DNA of 38,984 bases from JBJHCA01 sp050485785 (lineage in GTDB: Bacteria; Bacteroidota; Bacteroidia; Chitinophagales; Saprospiraceae), in NCBI GenBank assembly GCA_050485785.1, contig JBJHCA010000026.1:1-38984 (forward strand), given 5' to 3'. A model generated the notes under the pieces. The model was not told where the DNA came from, did no database searches, and saw nothing but the letters and a program-made list of their open reading frames with translations. Positions 17,399-26,456 of this stretch are shown here, piece after piece. The stretch's first letter is position 1, and every line of letters starts with the position of its first letter. The position numbers were made by a program, and so were the translations under genes.

Positions 17399-20035
17399 TT
17401 ATCTCAAAACAGTCACGTCACCCGTCAGCTTTTCAACACTCCCGTCGGGTTTTTGAAGCTCGATGATGTAAACATAAACATCCTGGGGTACGAAGCTGCC
17501 ATTATAGCTTCCATCCCAGCCCTGTGGAGAAGGACTATCGTATATCAAATGCCCCCAGCGGTTGTAAACCCTGAATGAACGCAGAGAAAATGGTGCCCCG
17601 TCCGGGAAGAAAACAGTGAACCGCGGATTAACGGTGCCTCCAGGTGTAAATGCCGAAGGTATGGCGAACTGAAACAGCTCCACTGCTATGGTAACACTGT
17701 TGGATATGGCAGTGCACATATAGGAAGAAGTAACCTGAAGGGAGTAGGTTGTAGTTTGTGCAGGAGATGCCACAGGATTGGGACAGTCACTGCAACTGAG
17801 GCCGTCAGGCGGTATCCACAGATATGTGAGGTCTCCGGGATCAGCTCCGGATCCGGTGGTTACTACTGAACTTAAGGGTGCTGTAGTTCCCGCAGCAATA
17901 GTGGCATCGTCAGCAATAGTAACACTTATGGCCGGCCCTACCGATACCGTCACCTGATCACTTACCTCGCAGGCACCGTTCAGTGAATAACTGACTGTAT
18001 ATGTGGTAGTCACCTCCGGTGATGCTACTGCTGTAGAACAGTCCGTGCAACTAAGCCCGTCAGCAGGTGTCCAGATGATCTGATTTCCAGTACCTCCTGT
18101 ACCGGAGACGCTTACGCTAAGTGTTGCTGCATTGCCCTCACACAGTGAAGTATCAGGCGGAGCTGAAACCTGCAGGGTGAGCACAGAAACATTGACCGAT
18201 GATGTTTTGGAGCATCCGCCGTTGGTCACCTGAACTGTGTAGGTGTTCTGTACCTGCTGTGGCTGAACAGTGGGATTGCCAACCGGAGCAATTCCGGCCG
18301 GACTCCATGTATATTGATAATCCGGATTGTGTGAAGAGCCCAGGCTTATGCTTTCTCCTCCGCAAATGGTTGTATCGCCGATAATCTGAAATACCGGTGG
18401 TTCATCTACCGATATTTCTACACTGGCTGACAGCGGGCAACCGTTATAAACGGTACTCACCGTATATGTTATCTGTCCGGTAACAGCCGGCATAGCATGA
18501 ACACTTACACCGGCATTACTTAACAATCCAGGTCCTGTCCAGACCAATCCCGATGTAATTTCAGATTGAGCAGTAAGGGCAATTAAGTCTCCCTGGCAAT
18601 ACCCTTCTGCCGATGAAGATGCAGTCAGTTCGGGCAATTCAATCACCGTAATGGTCATGGATTCCGTCACGGAGCAATTTCCTGCTGTTGCTGTGAGCGT
18701 ATAGGTAGTGGTTTGCTGCGGGCTCACAACGGGATCTCCAATCGGCGGGATGGTTTCACCGCTGCTGCTCACCCAGCTGTACGTTGTCCCCGGGTCATTG
18801 ACATCACCTAGCTGAATACTTTGCCCCTGACAAATGGTAACATCGCCAAACAATTCAAACACCGGATCCTGAACAGTTATAGTAATGGAGTCCATATTGC
18901 CGCAGGTACCACTGACATAATAAGTAGTAGTTACACCCGGGGAAGCAAGCGGTAACGGACAATCCAAGCAGCTCAAGCCATCGGCCGGCCACCATGTAAA
19001 TGCAGTACCGGCTACGCTGGACAAGACTATCAGCTGTACAGTATCTCCGGTGCAAATTTCAGTTACTGCCGGCGGAAAAATGCTGATCTCCGCTTCCGGG
19101 TTGACAATGACCGTTATACTGTCCGTATAGTTCTCATTGCACAGGCCGGTGTAAACTACCGTATAGGTAATGGTTGAATCCGGAGCAGCTATAGGTGAAG
19201 CAACAGTTGCATCAGATAGCCCAGTAGCTGGGGACCATTGAAATCCGGTGCCGGGATAGGCTGTATTCAGTTGAATAGTTTCCCCTTCACAGATATCGTA
19301 CTGTGCAATAGAGATCCCTGTGGCATTGAATCCTTCAATACAAACCTGCTGCAGATTATTCAATCCTCCGGTGGCTCCGGTAAATCCAAAGCGCTGATTG
19401 GCATTACCGCTAAAAACTGTACCAATAAAATTGGCTGTATGCTGAATGCGCAGAACACAGTTGAAAAACATCCTGATAGTCTGCGTATTGTTACTGTTTA
19501 CCTCCCATTGTATCAACACATCATGCCAGTTGCCATTGGAAACCGGGCCGTTGTTGGTGAGCAGGGAAATCGGGCCGGCAAGATTACTGGACAAGTTGTG
19601 ATTAATGGATCCATTGATATGCAGAGCAGTATGGTGAAAAAATGGGTCGCCGTACTCGCTGTTTTGGTATGTATCGAACTCAATGATCAAAGAGGGAACA
19701 ATTCCTGCAATTCCTAACATTCCTCCAACTGTGCCTGACCCTACCGCAGTTGCAGATGGTTGAATAGTAAACGTCATTCCATCTGCCCCACCAGTATTGT
19801 TGCCCAAAAAAATAGATGCCCTCAATTCAAAACTTTCATTGAGGTTAATGGTATTGGATGACCAAACAGCTCCATTCTGGATATTGATAGCCGGTGTAAT
19901 GGTAAAACAAGTATCATTGAGCACTGAAGCAGATCCGGTTACTTGATATTGTGCCTGCATCATTGCAGGCCAACAAAGAGATATGAAAAAAAACAAAACT
20001 CCCCTGCCGATAGAAATCAGATAAATATTCTTCAT
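17399..20035 (-). CDS. Large secreted lectin-like/Ig-like protein with T9SS type B sorting domain
   Basis: The protein has 878 residues. A signal peptide (about 1-29, ending AQYQ) is followed by a domain like L-type lectins (about 30-245; ADGMTFTIQP, LIIEFDTYQN, NWHDVLIQWE). About seven Ig/PKD-like repeats of 75-85 residues follow, each with a Cys near the start (ICEGETIQL, ICTGDTVQL, ICQGQSIQL) and a PxxTTTYT-type strand. The C-terminus (about 790-878; IPSAFTPGG, VYNRWGHLIYDS, WDGSYNG) is the gliding-motility-associated type B sorting domain. It is predicted to be exported by Sec and then by the T9SS to the surface, perhaps as an adhesin that binds carbohydrate. The PorP/SprF protein encoded downstream is its probable partner. 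Confidence 0.92.
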   Translation of the reverse strand: MKNIYLISIGRGVLFFFISLCWPAMMQAQYQVTGSASVLNDTCFTITPAINIQNGAVWSSNTINLNESFELRASIFLGNNTGGADGMTFTIQPSATAVGSGTVGGMLGIAGIVPSLIIEFDTYQNSEYGDPFFHHTALHINGSINHNLSSNLAGPISLLTNNGPVSNGNWHDVLIQWEVNSNNTQTIRMFFNCVLRIQHTANFIGTVFSGNANQRFGFTGATGGLNNLQQVCIEGFNATGISIAQYDICEGETIQLNTAYPGTGFQWSPATGLSDATVASPIAAPDSTITYTVVYTGLCNENYTDSITVIVNPEAEISIFPPAVTEICTGDTVQLIVLSSVAGTAFTWWPADGLSCLDCPLPLASPGVTTTYYVSGTCGNMDSITITVQDPVFELFGDVTICQGQSIQLGDVNDPGTTYSWVSSSGETIPPIGDPVVSPQQTTTYTLTATAGNCSVTESMTITVIELPELTASSSAEGYCQGDLIALTAQSEITSGLVWTGPGLLSNAGVSVHAMPAVTGQITYTVSTVYNGCPLSASVEISVDEPPVFQIIGDTTICGGESISLGSSHNPDYQYTWSPAGIAPVGNPTVQPQQVQNTYTVQVTNGGCSKTSSVNVSVLTLQVSAPPDTSLCEGNAATLSVSVSGTGGTGNQIIWTPADGLSCTDCSTAVASPEVTTTYTVSYSLNGACEVSDQVTVSVGPAISVTIADDATIAAGTTAPLSSVVTTGSGADPGDLTYLWIPPDGLSCSDCPNPVASPAQTTTYSLQVTSSYMCTAISNSVTIAVELFQFAIPSAFTPGGTVNPRFTVFFPDGAPFSLRSFRVYNRWGHLIYDSPSPQGWDGSYNGSFVPQDVYVYIIELQKPDGSVEKLTGDVTVLR

Positions 20036-20053
20036 ACTAATTATTTGTCTACC

Positions 20054-20068
20054 AGGTGCAAAGCACCT
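20054..20068. repeat. Small hairpin in the leader of the type B cargo gene
   Basis: aggtgc (20054-20059), loop aaa and gcacct (20063-20068) form a perfect 6-bp stem between the predicted transcription start and the ATG at 20035. It may stabilise or regulate the leader. Evidence is limited to the pairing. Confidence 0.3.
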
Positions 20069-20093
20069 AAAAACATTATTTGGCTCCTCGCAC

Positions 20094-20101
20094 CAAAAGT
20101 A
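20094..20101 (-). promoter_or_regulatory. -7 element for the type B cargo gene
   Basis: The minus strand reads TACTTTTG, matching TAnnTTTG, about 60 bp upstream of the ATG at 20035. No good -33 TTG was found. Confidence 0.5.
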
Positions 20102-20270
20102 GTACTAAATTTATATATTTTCAGCAGATCCCAAGGATTTTAATATCAACTCTGCCTGTACAAGTCCGGCAGCACTCGCCTCGTTTAGGTATCCTGGAAT
20201 GCTATTTTGGGTTTCATCCGGGAAAACCTTAAATTATTCAACCGGTACACCGGCATCCGCATTATTTGAA

Positions 20271-20278
20271 TAAATTTG
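20271..20278 (+). promoter_or_regulatory. -7 element for the LutB-like gene
   Basis: TAAATTTG matches TAnnTTTG and lies 20 bp before the ATG at 20299. Because this element overlaps the sequence after an in-frame TTG at 20266, it argues that the TTG is not the start codon. Confidence 0.55.
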
Positions 20279-20298
20279 CCTTGAAGCGAGCTTTACAT

Positions 20299-21681
20299 AT
20301 GGAACAGGAATCAGCCCGGGAACAATTTTACGCACTGGCAGAAGAAAAAGCCCATGATATTCAGCACCGTCTGGCGCTGTATAACAATATCAAACAATAC
20401 GAAAAAAGCTTCCGTGCCGGAAGACTTCAATTCAACAATCCCGAACTGGCTAAAAACCAGGCTGCATCGGTCAAGTGGGATGTGATCAGCAAGCTCGACA
20501 AATATCTGACCCAGTTTGAAAAAGCATTCACCGAACACGGAGGTACCATCATCTGGGCCAGGGATAAAAATGCTGCAAGGGAAGCTGTAGGCCGTATTTT
20601 GGAAGAACATCAGGTAAAAACGGTCGTCAAGTCCAAGTCCATGATCAGCGAAGAACTGGAAATGAATGAGTTTCTTCAGGAAAATGGCGTGGAAGCAATT
20701 GAATCAGACCTGGGTGAAATGGTTGCTCAGCTCGAGCAGATTAAACCTTACCACATTGTTACACCCATAATTCAAAAAACCGCCCAGCAAGTAGCAGACA
20801 CCTTCCACCGCCATTTTGACACCCCGCCTGACGCCACGCCGGCACAACTGGTAAAAGTTGCCCGCCAGCATTTGAGAAACCTCTTTGCCAAAGCCGGGGC
20901 TTCAATAACCGGCGCTAATTTTCTGATTGCCGAAACCGGCGGTATCGCACTCACCGAAAACGAAGGCAACATCCGCATGTGTACCACCATGCCCAAAGTA
21001 CAGATCACTGTTTCGGGTATAGAAAAACTGGTGCCAAAACTCAAACATCTTGGATTGTTCTGGCCACTGCTGGCTACCTATGGGGCCGGACAAGTAATGA
21101 CCGCATACAACACCCTTATCCACGGTCCGGCTCGCAGTACTGAAGACAAAGGCCCTGCACACCTCTACCTTATATTGGTGGACAATGGTCGTACAGAAAT
21201 CATGAAACGCCCCGACAGACGGGCATCGCTCCACTGTATCAAATGTGGTGCGTGTTACAATGTTTGCCCGGTGTATAAAACCATTGGTGGTCATGCATAC
21301 GCCTCGGCTTATGGAGGCCCTATCGGTTCAGTTGTGACGCCCATTATGGAAGGGTTTGAAGAAAAAGGCCACATGAGTGAGGCCAGCACTATTTGCGGGC
21401 GGTGTACAGCTACCTGCCCCGTCCGTATTGACATTCACAAAATGCTGATCAGCAATCGCACGGAATACAATGCTGCTACCGATCACAACAAGGATGAGCG
21501 GTGGAAGTGGAAAATGTGGCGTTACCTCATGCTTAGCCGCACACTGCTCAATTTACCCGGCCCAGGACTCAAAACCAGAGCGCTGAAGTACATTTTTGGG
21601 GACACCTGGGCACGCAACCACGAAATGCCTGACTTTCAGCCCAAAACCTTCAATCAGTTATGGAAAAAAGGCAAGGTTTAG
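20299..21681 (+). CDS. LutB-like LUD-domain iron-sulfur protein
   Basis: From the ATG at 20299 the protein has 460 residues; an in-frame TTG at 20266 is inside the promoter and is rejected. A LUD domain spans about residues 55-290 (KSKSMISEELEMN, FLIAETGGIALTENEGN). Two 4Fe-4S binding clusters follow: CIKCGACYNVCP at residues 313-324 and CGRCTATCP from residue 366. LutB belongs to the LutABC complex that oxidises L-lactate to pyruvate in Bacillus subtilis, and homologues are widespread. LutA and LutC are not adjacent here, so lactate oxidation is inferred with caution. The next gene, an oxoacid dehydrogenase, has its own promoter. Confidence 0.88.
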   Translation: MEQESAREQFYALAEEKAHDIQHRLALYNNIKQYEKSFRAGRLQFNNPELAKNQAASVKWDVISKLDKYLTQFEKAFTEHGGTIIWARDKNAAREAVGRILEEHQVKTVVKSKSMISEELEMNEFLQENGVEAIESDLGEMVAQLEQIKPYHIVTPIIQKTAQQVADTFHRHFDTPPDATPAQLVKVARQHLRNLFAKAGASITGANFLIAETGGIALTENEGNIRMCTTMPKVQITVSGIEKLVPKLKHLGLFWPLLATYGAGQVMTAYNTLIHGPARSTEDKGPAHLYLILVDNGRTEIMKRPDRRASLHCIKCGACYNVCPVYKTIGGHAYASAYGGPIGSVVTPIMEGFEEKGHMSEASTICGRCTATCPVRIDIHKMLISNRTEYNAATDHNKDERWKWKMWRYLMLSRTLLNLPGPGLKTRALKYIFGDTWARNHEMPDFQPKTFNQLWKKGKV

Positions 21682-21696
21682 GTGTCGGCTGTTTCG

Positions 21697-21704
21697 TACC
21701 TTTG
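21697..21704 (+). promoter_or_regulatory. -7 element for the fused E1 gene
   Basis: TACCTTTG matches TAnnTTTG. It lies just after the LutB-like stop and about 40 bp before the ATG at 21745, so the E1 gene has its own transcription start. Confidence 0.6.
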
Positions 21705-21744
21705 CCCCGCTTTTTTTTGATAACATTTTTTTGTGCATCCATCC

Positions 21745-23748
21745 ATGGTCTTAACACAACCCGGGCAAGGTATCGCCCATTATCCCGAAGGCATCATTTC
21801 CCGTGATATCAGCCTCAACTTATACCGCCAGATACTTTTCCCCAGACTTATTGAGGAAAAAATGCTGATCCTGCTACGGCAGGGACGCATCAGCAAGTGG
21901 TTCAGCGGCATCGGGCAGGAGGCAATTTCCGTAGGCGTTACAGCAGCACTACAACCTGACGAGTATGTGTTTACACTGCACAGGAATCTGGGCGTTTTCA
22001 CTACCCGAAATATGCCCCTTGACAAACTGGTGGCTCAGTGGCAGGGAAAACCCGACGGATACACCAAAGGCCGCGACCGGTCATTTCACTTTGGTGCCAA
22101 AGAACACCATATTGTTGGAATGATCTCCCATCTCGGGCCTCAGCTGGCACTGGCAGATGGTGTGGCACTGGCACACAAACTCTCCGGAGAACAGAAAATA
22201 GCCGTTGCCTTTTCCGGTGAAGGCGGCACCAGCGAGGGTGATTTCCATGAAGCCCTTAACGTAGCAGCAGTATGGAAACTTCCCGTCCTGTTTGTGATCG
22301 AAAACAACGGTTACGGCCTTTCTACGCCTTCGGGTGAACAGTTTGCCTGCGCACATCTGGTTGACAAGGCAGTAGGCTATGGTATGGAAGGCCATCGCAT
22401 CGATGGCAATAACATTCTGGAGGTTTTCCAAACCGTCAGCAACCTGGCCGGGTCTATGCGCATTAACCCCAGACCTGTACTGCTGGAATGTGATACATTC
22501 AGAATGCGCGGCCACGAAGAGGCTTCGGGTACCAAATACGTTCCCAATGAGCTGATGGAGTACTGGGCTGCCAAAGACCCCGTCAAAAATTTTGAACAAT
22601 GGCTGTTGAGCCTGGGCTACATCTCAGAGGAAGAGATCAGGGAGCAGAGGGATACGTTCAAAAAAGAGATAAATAGTCTGGTGGAACAGGGTTTTGCCAT
22701 GCCCGATCTCGAACCCGATGTTACTGTAGAGGAAAATGACGTATACAAACCCTTTGAATTCAGGCATTCCCCGCCGGGCGAGGAAACTCAATCCATGCGA
22801 ATGGTAGATGCCATTCGGGACGGATTACACCAGGGAATGATGAAACACCACAACCTGGTATTGATGGGACAGGACATAGCTGATTACGGCGGTGTATTTA
22901 AAGTGACCGAAGGATTTGTACAGGAGTTTGGCAAAGAACGCGTCCGCAATACGCCGCTGTGTGAAAGTGCTATTGTAGGTACTGCCCTGGGGCTCAGCAT
23001 AAAAGGTTACAAGTCAATGGTGGAAATGCAGTTCGCAGATTTTGTGACCTGTGGCTTTAACCAGATTGTCAATAACCTGGCCAAGCTCCATTACCGCTGG
23101 GGCGAGCATGCCGATGTGGTAGTGCGTATGCCTACCGGAGCCGGTGTGGGTGCAGGTCCATTCCACTCCCAAACCAATGAGGCCTGGTTCACCCATGTAC
23201 CCGGACTCAGAATTGCCTATCCTTCCAATCCAACCGATGCCAAAGGCCTGCTGCTCACGGCACTGGAAGATCCTAATCCGGTGATGTATTTTGAGCACAA
23301 AGCACTGTACCGCAGCGCTGTCAGCGATGTTCCGAAGGGGTATTATACTATTCCGTTTGGCGAGGCAAGCCACGTCAGGGAAGGCAAGGCCTTAAGTATC
23401 ATTACTTACGGCATGGGCGTTCACTGGGGCCTGAAAGCTGCAGAGGAGCTAAAGATCAATGCAGATATCATCGACCTTCGCACACTGGTTCCGCTGGATT
23501 ATAACAGCATTGAGCAGACCGTGAAAAAAACCGGAAAAGTATTGATCTTGCACGAAGACACCTTGTTTGGCGGCATTGGTGGCGAGCTGGCCGCATGGAT
23601 CGGCGAACACCTGTTTGAATACCTCGATGCACCCGTTATGCGAGTTGCTTCCCTCAATACACCGATTCCTTTTGCCAAAGTGCTTGAAAATCAGTTCCTG
23701 CCCGAAAAACGGCTGATTACACAACTCAAACGATTGCTGAGTTATTAA
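21745..23748 (+). CDS. 2-oxoacid dehydrogenase E1 component, fused alpha and beta subunits
   Basis: E1 uses thiamine diphosphate to decarboxylate a 2-oxoacid and pass the acyl group to the lipoyl E2. The alpha half (about 1-330) has RQGRISKWFSGIGQEA and the ThDP motif FSGEGGTSEGDFHEA ending in IENNGYG (near 155-190). The beta half (about 345-667) has GQDIADYGGVFKVTEGF, CESAIVGTALGLS and MPTGAGVGAGPFHSQ. Fusions of about 660-690 residues are common in Bacteroidota and usually act on branched-chain 2-oxoacids or pyruvate; the substrate is not certain. GTG at 21733 is an alternative start four codons upstream. The last codons are part of a 119-bp direct repeat copied at 24471. Confidence 0.9.
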   Translation: MVLTQPGQGIAHYPEGIISRDISLNLYRQILFPRLIEEKMLILLRQGRISKWFSGIGQEAISVGVTAALQPDEYVFTLHRNLGVFTTRNMPLDKLVAQWQGKPDGYTKGRDRSFHFGAKEHHIVGMISHLGPQLALADGVALAHKLSGEQKIAVAFSGEGGTSEGDFHEALNVAAVWKLPVLFVIENNGYGLSTPSGEQFACAHLVDKAVGYGMEGHRIDGNNILEVFQTVSNLAGSMRINPRPVLLECDTFRMRGHEEASGTKYVPNELMEYWAAKDPVKNFEQWLLSLGYISEEEIREQRDTFKKEINSLVEQGFAMPDLEPDVTVEENDVYKPFEFRHSPPGEETQSMRMVDAIRDGLHQGMMKHHNLVLMGQDIADYGGVFKVTEGFVQEFGKERVRNTPLCESAIVGTALGLSIKGYKSMVEMQFADFVTCGFNQIVNNLAKLHYRWGEHADVVVRMPTGAGVGAGPFHSQTNEAWFTHVPGLRIAYPSNPTDAKGLLLTALEDPNPVMYFEHKALYRSAVSDVPKGYYTIPFGEASHVREGKALSIITYGMGVHWGLKAAEELKINADIIDLRTLVPLDYNSIEQTVKKTGKVLILHEDTLFGGIGGELAAWIGEHLFEYLDAPVMRVASLNTPIPFAKVLENQFLPEKRLITQLKRLLSY

Positions 23749-23845
23749 TTGGTTTTGGGCGTGCCCCCGCAGGTTTCACCTTGCGGGGTCGGGCTATCCG
23801 CTTTACTTCGCTGCCGCTTCGTGCCCGCTCCTACCCCTCACGCGG
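23727..23845 (+). repeat. 119-bp direct repeat, copy 1 (overlaps the end of the E1 gene)
   Basis: This copy starts inside the last seven codons of the E1 gene and runs into the downstream spacer. It matches 24471-24589 with one mismatch (c at 23834, t at 24578). It contains a strong hairpin around ccccgcaggt/accttgcgggg and the palindrome gggc-gt-gccc. The part after the E1 stop resembles an interspersed palindromic repeat that I associate with many Bacteroidota genomes; this recollection could not be checked. Confidence 0.95.
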
Positions 23846-23857
23846 TAAATTTAAAAT

Positions 23858-24445
23858 TCATTGGAACAAACTATAAACATTATTTGACGAGCCTACCAAT
23901 TGGCCATGCTTGAATAGGTAATACATCGTCAAATCTTCTTTGACGTTATCTGCTCCAAGTAAATCATTTAAAAACTTCCTCGTATATCTACCGGTTAATC
24001 CTGTTTTATAATAAAAACTGTTGATTCCAAACAAAGGCCTTGCAAGCCTATGATCATCAGAGAGTCGCAATAAATCGTAGTATGATGCTATTACAAAAAG
24101 GTCAATGGTTTGCTCATCACAAAATTTTTGTAATAAATATGGTGGAACACATTCCATAGCACCACATCTCGGTTGCCACATATAAACAAGCGTTATTCCT
24201 GAATCCTGCAAACACGATTTGATTTGTTTACCGTGAACTGCCAAAACTCCCGACACATCAGAAAATGTAAGGTTGCAAATTGTGTCTTTGTATTTTATAA
24301 AATCCGGATTTTGATTTGTTGCGACTTTTTGATATCCATACAAACCATAAAAGCCCCCTTCTATTTTAATCAGACTGCCACAAGATGCAAGCAGTAAACA
24401 AACTATAGCTATAGCAATTCTTGCAATACTATTTATCATCAACAA
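23858..24445 (-). CDS. Putative lipoprotein, possibly thioredoxin-like
   Basis: The protein has 195 residues with a lipoprotein signal (hydrophobic stretch, then LLLASCG). The middle (ITLVYMWQPRCGAMECVPPYLLQKF) and the following strand FVIASYY loosely resemble a thioredoxin fold, with cysteines in RCGAMEC spaced CxxxxC rather than the redox-active CxxC. Oxidoreductase activity is therefore doubtful. The gene looks more AT-rich than its neighbours, is convergent with E1, and is bracketed by 119-bp direct repeats, all of which suggest recent acquisition. No promoter was recognised. Confidence 0.75.
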   Translation of the reverse strand: MLMINSIARIAIAIVCLLLASCGSLIKIEGGFYGLYGYQKVATNQNPDFIKYKDTICNLTFSDVSGVLAVHGKQIKSCLQDSGITLVYMWQPRCGAMECVPPYLLQKFCDEQTIDLFVIASYYDLLRLSDDHRLARPLFGINSFYYKTGLTGRYTRKFLNDLLGADNVKEDLTMYYLFKHGQLVGSSNNVYSLFQ

Positions 24446-24470
24446 TGATACTTAAATAGTCGATATAGAG

Positions 24471-24589
24471 CAAACGATTGCTGAGTTATTAATTGGTTTT
24501 GGGCGTGCCCCCGCAGGTTTCACCTTGCGGGGTCGGGCTATCCGCTTTACTTCGCTGCCGCTTCGTGCCCGCTCCTATCCCTCACGCGG
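24471..24589 (+). repeat. 119-bp direct repeat, copy 2
   Basis: This copy begins with the last 22 bp of the E1 coding sequence (encoding KRLLSY and stop) followed by the same palindromic spacer as copy 1. It is 744 bp downstream of copy 1. Because it carries a fragment of a gene end, it marks the boundary of a duplicated or inserted segment. Confidence 0.95.
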
Positions 24590-24769
24590 ATGGGAAGCCG
24601 AAATGGAAACACAAGTCCAAGCTGAACGAGAAAACCGTCACATCCCCGAATCAGAAGTATTAAAATCTGACTGTTTTATTTACGTGGCCGGTTTATTCAA
24701 TTAATTACCTGTGTTCTAATCACATAGATAATACTTGCCTACGTATTGTTTGGGCATGCACAAACTGTG

Positions 24770-26272
24770 CTACCAACGCTTACTGATTGCCAGGGTCAGC
24801 CGGGCCCTCAAGGTTTTGTCAAGGGCTGTCACCAGCGCAACCCAGCCCATAAAAAACAAGCATTGTATGATCACGGCAACGGCCCATGAGAAGTTTTCAG
24901 GACTTACCAGCAGGTTGCTCAGCCACCAGACCAGCAGCGCACTGCCCACATACTTCATCATATCCGCAAACTGATAAGGAACGGGAAAAACCTTCCGACC
25001 AACCACATAACAAACCCATGCCAGCCAGGCATAGGCCATCAATGTTGCCAGTGCCGAACCGGTATATCCTATCCGGGGTATCATGATGAGGTTGGCAACA
25101 AGCGTGATGGCCGCACCGGATAATGCAATGCCGGCACCTGTTTTAGTCCGGTCTTTAATGCGGTACCAGATGGAAATGTTATAGTACAAACCCAGAAACA
25201 AATTGGCGATCAGCAGAATCGGTACAATGTGTAATCCTTCATGGTAGGGTTCGTCGATAATCCACTTGAGCCAAAAGAGATGCAACATGATGATCAAAAA
25301 CATACCGCTTCCCAGCAGGAAAAACCACCGGGCAGCATCGGCATACACTTTCAGGTCTCCTTTGTTGGCAGCATGCCTGAAAAAAAACGGCTCCGCTGCG
25401 TATTGGAATGCCTGTATCATCAGGGTCATGAAAATGGCCAACTTATAACAGGCCGAATAAATACCCACTTGTTCCAGATTAAAGTTGCCTTCTGCAGAAA
25501 GCATGTATTTCAGCAAAATGCGGTCAATCACTTCGTTGACCACCCCGGCAAAACTCACTATGATCAGCGGCCAGGCATACCGCAACATACGGCTCCACAA
25601 TACCCGGTCAAACCATTCCGATCCACCGGTGAACAGCTGTATCAGCACTTGCTTATACTCAGGAAGCAGTAACAGAATGGTCAATAAACTCGCTGCCAGA
25701 TTACCTGCAAACACATAATACACCTTGTACTCATCCAGATACCATTCCGGGAAAAAACGCGGTAAAACCTCGAGCAGAAAAAGGATTCCCGCAGCATTGA
25801 TCACAATGTTGATAATCTTAAAGGTGGCAAACTTCCAGGCCTTCTCCTCTAACCTCAGCCGGGCAAAGGGCAGTGCACACAAACTGTCAGCCATCATAAT
25901 CAGGATCAACACGCGGATAATGTGCCCTTCTCCCGGGTACATCAACCATTCAGCTATCATGTCAGCTGCCAGTAACCCGCTAAGCCCCAACACCAGGCTG
26001 GAACTCAGTATAGAAACCGAACCCGTACTGAATACAAGATCGCGGTTCCCGGCATCGGCTCCAAACCTGAACAGTGCTGTTTCAAACCGGTAAGTCAGGG
26101 CTATCATCAGCAGGGCAACCCAGGCAAACAACTCGGACATCTGACCATACTCTCCGGTACTCAGCACCCTCACCAGATAAGGGGTCATAATTACGTAATT
26201 GAGTACCCTGCCCAGTATACTGCTGATGCCGTAAATGGCAGTTTCACCCGCTAATTTTCTGAGTAGTGACAA
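24770..26272 (-). CDS. Wzx/MATE-like polysaccharide flippase
   Basis: The 500-residue protein is made almost entirely of hydrophobic segments, about 12-14 predicted, with the opening LRKLAGETAIYGISSILGRVLNYVIMTPYLVRVLSTGEYG typical in pattern of oligosaccharide flippases (MOP superfamily). Such proteins move lipid-linked polysaccharide units across the inner membrane. No glycosyltransferases are adjacent, so it is not part of a visible polysaccharide cluster. It is divergent from the TPR gene; its promoter was not recognised. Confidence 0.88.
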   Translation of the reverse strand: MSLLRKLAGETAIYGISSILGRVLNYVIMTPYLVRVLSTGEYGQMSELFAWVALLMIALTYRFETALFRFGADAGNRDLVFSTGSVSILSSSLVLGLSGLLAADMIAEWLMYPGEGHIIRVLILIMMADSLCALPFARLRLEEKAWKFATFKIINIVINAAGILFLLEVLPRFFPEWYLDEYKVYYVFAGNLAASLLTILLLLPEYKQVLIQLFTGGSEWFDRVLWSRMLRYAWPLIIVSFAGVVNEVIDRILLKYMLSAEGNFNLEQVGIYSACYKLAIFMTLMIQAFQYAAEPFFFRHAANKGDLKVYADAARWFFLLGSGMFLIIMLHLFWLKWIIDEPYHEGLHIVPILLIANLFLGLYYNISIWYRIKDRTKTGAGIALSGAAITLVANLIMIPRIGYTGSALATLMAYAWLAWVCYVVGRKVFPVPYQFADMMKYVGSALLVWWLSNLLVSPENFSWAVAVIIQCLFFMGWVALVTALDKTLRARLTLAISKRW

Positions 26273-26357
26273 GACCTCTCTCTGCTTTTAGATTGATTAT
26301 GAACCACTTTATTCCTGCACGCGTTTGCAAATAATGCATTTTGCGGCGAATAAGCGT

Positions 26358-26365
26358 TAAATTTG
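26358..26365 (+). promoter_or_regulatory. -7 element for the TPR gene
   Basis: TAAATTTG matches TAnnTTTG and would give a leader of about 85 nt before the ATG at 26457. Confidence 0.5.
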
Positions 26366-26456
26366 CGCAAAATATTAGGAGCAACCACTTTTCTTCGTAT
26401 TTTTCGATCCGAAATGTTCTTTTGACCAGGGTTGCCTCAATTCAGACAAACAGTCT

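Noticed and set aside
20266..20298. TTG at 20266 as the start of the LutB-like gene
   Set aside because: The TAAATTTG promoter element lies within the extra codons, so the ATG at 20299 is preferred.
24603..24704. 33-codon plus-strand frame just after repeat copy 2
   Set aside because: It is short, lacks a recognisable motif or promoter, and its upstream part is repeat sequence.
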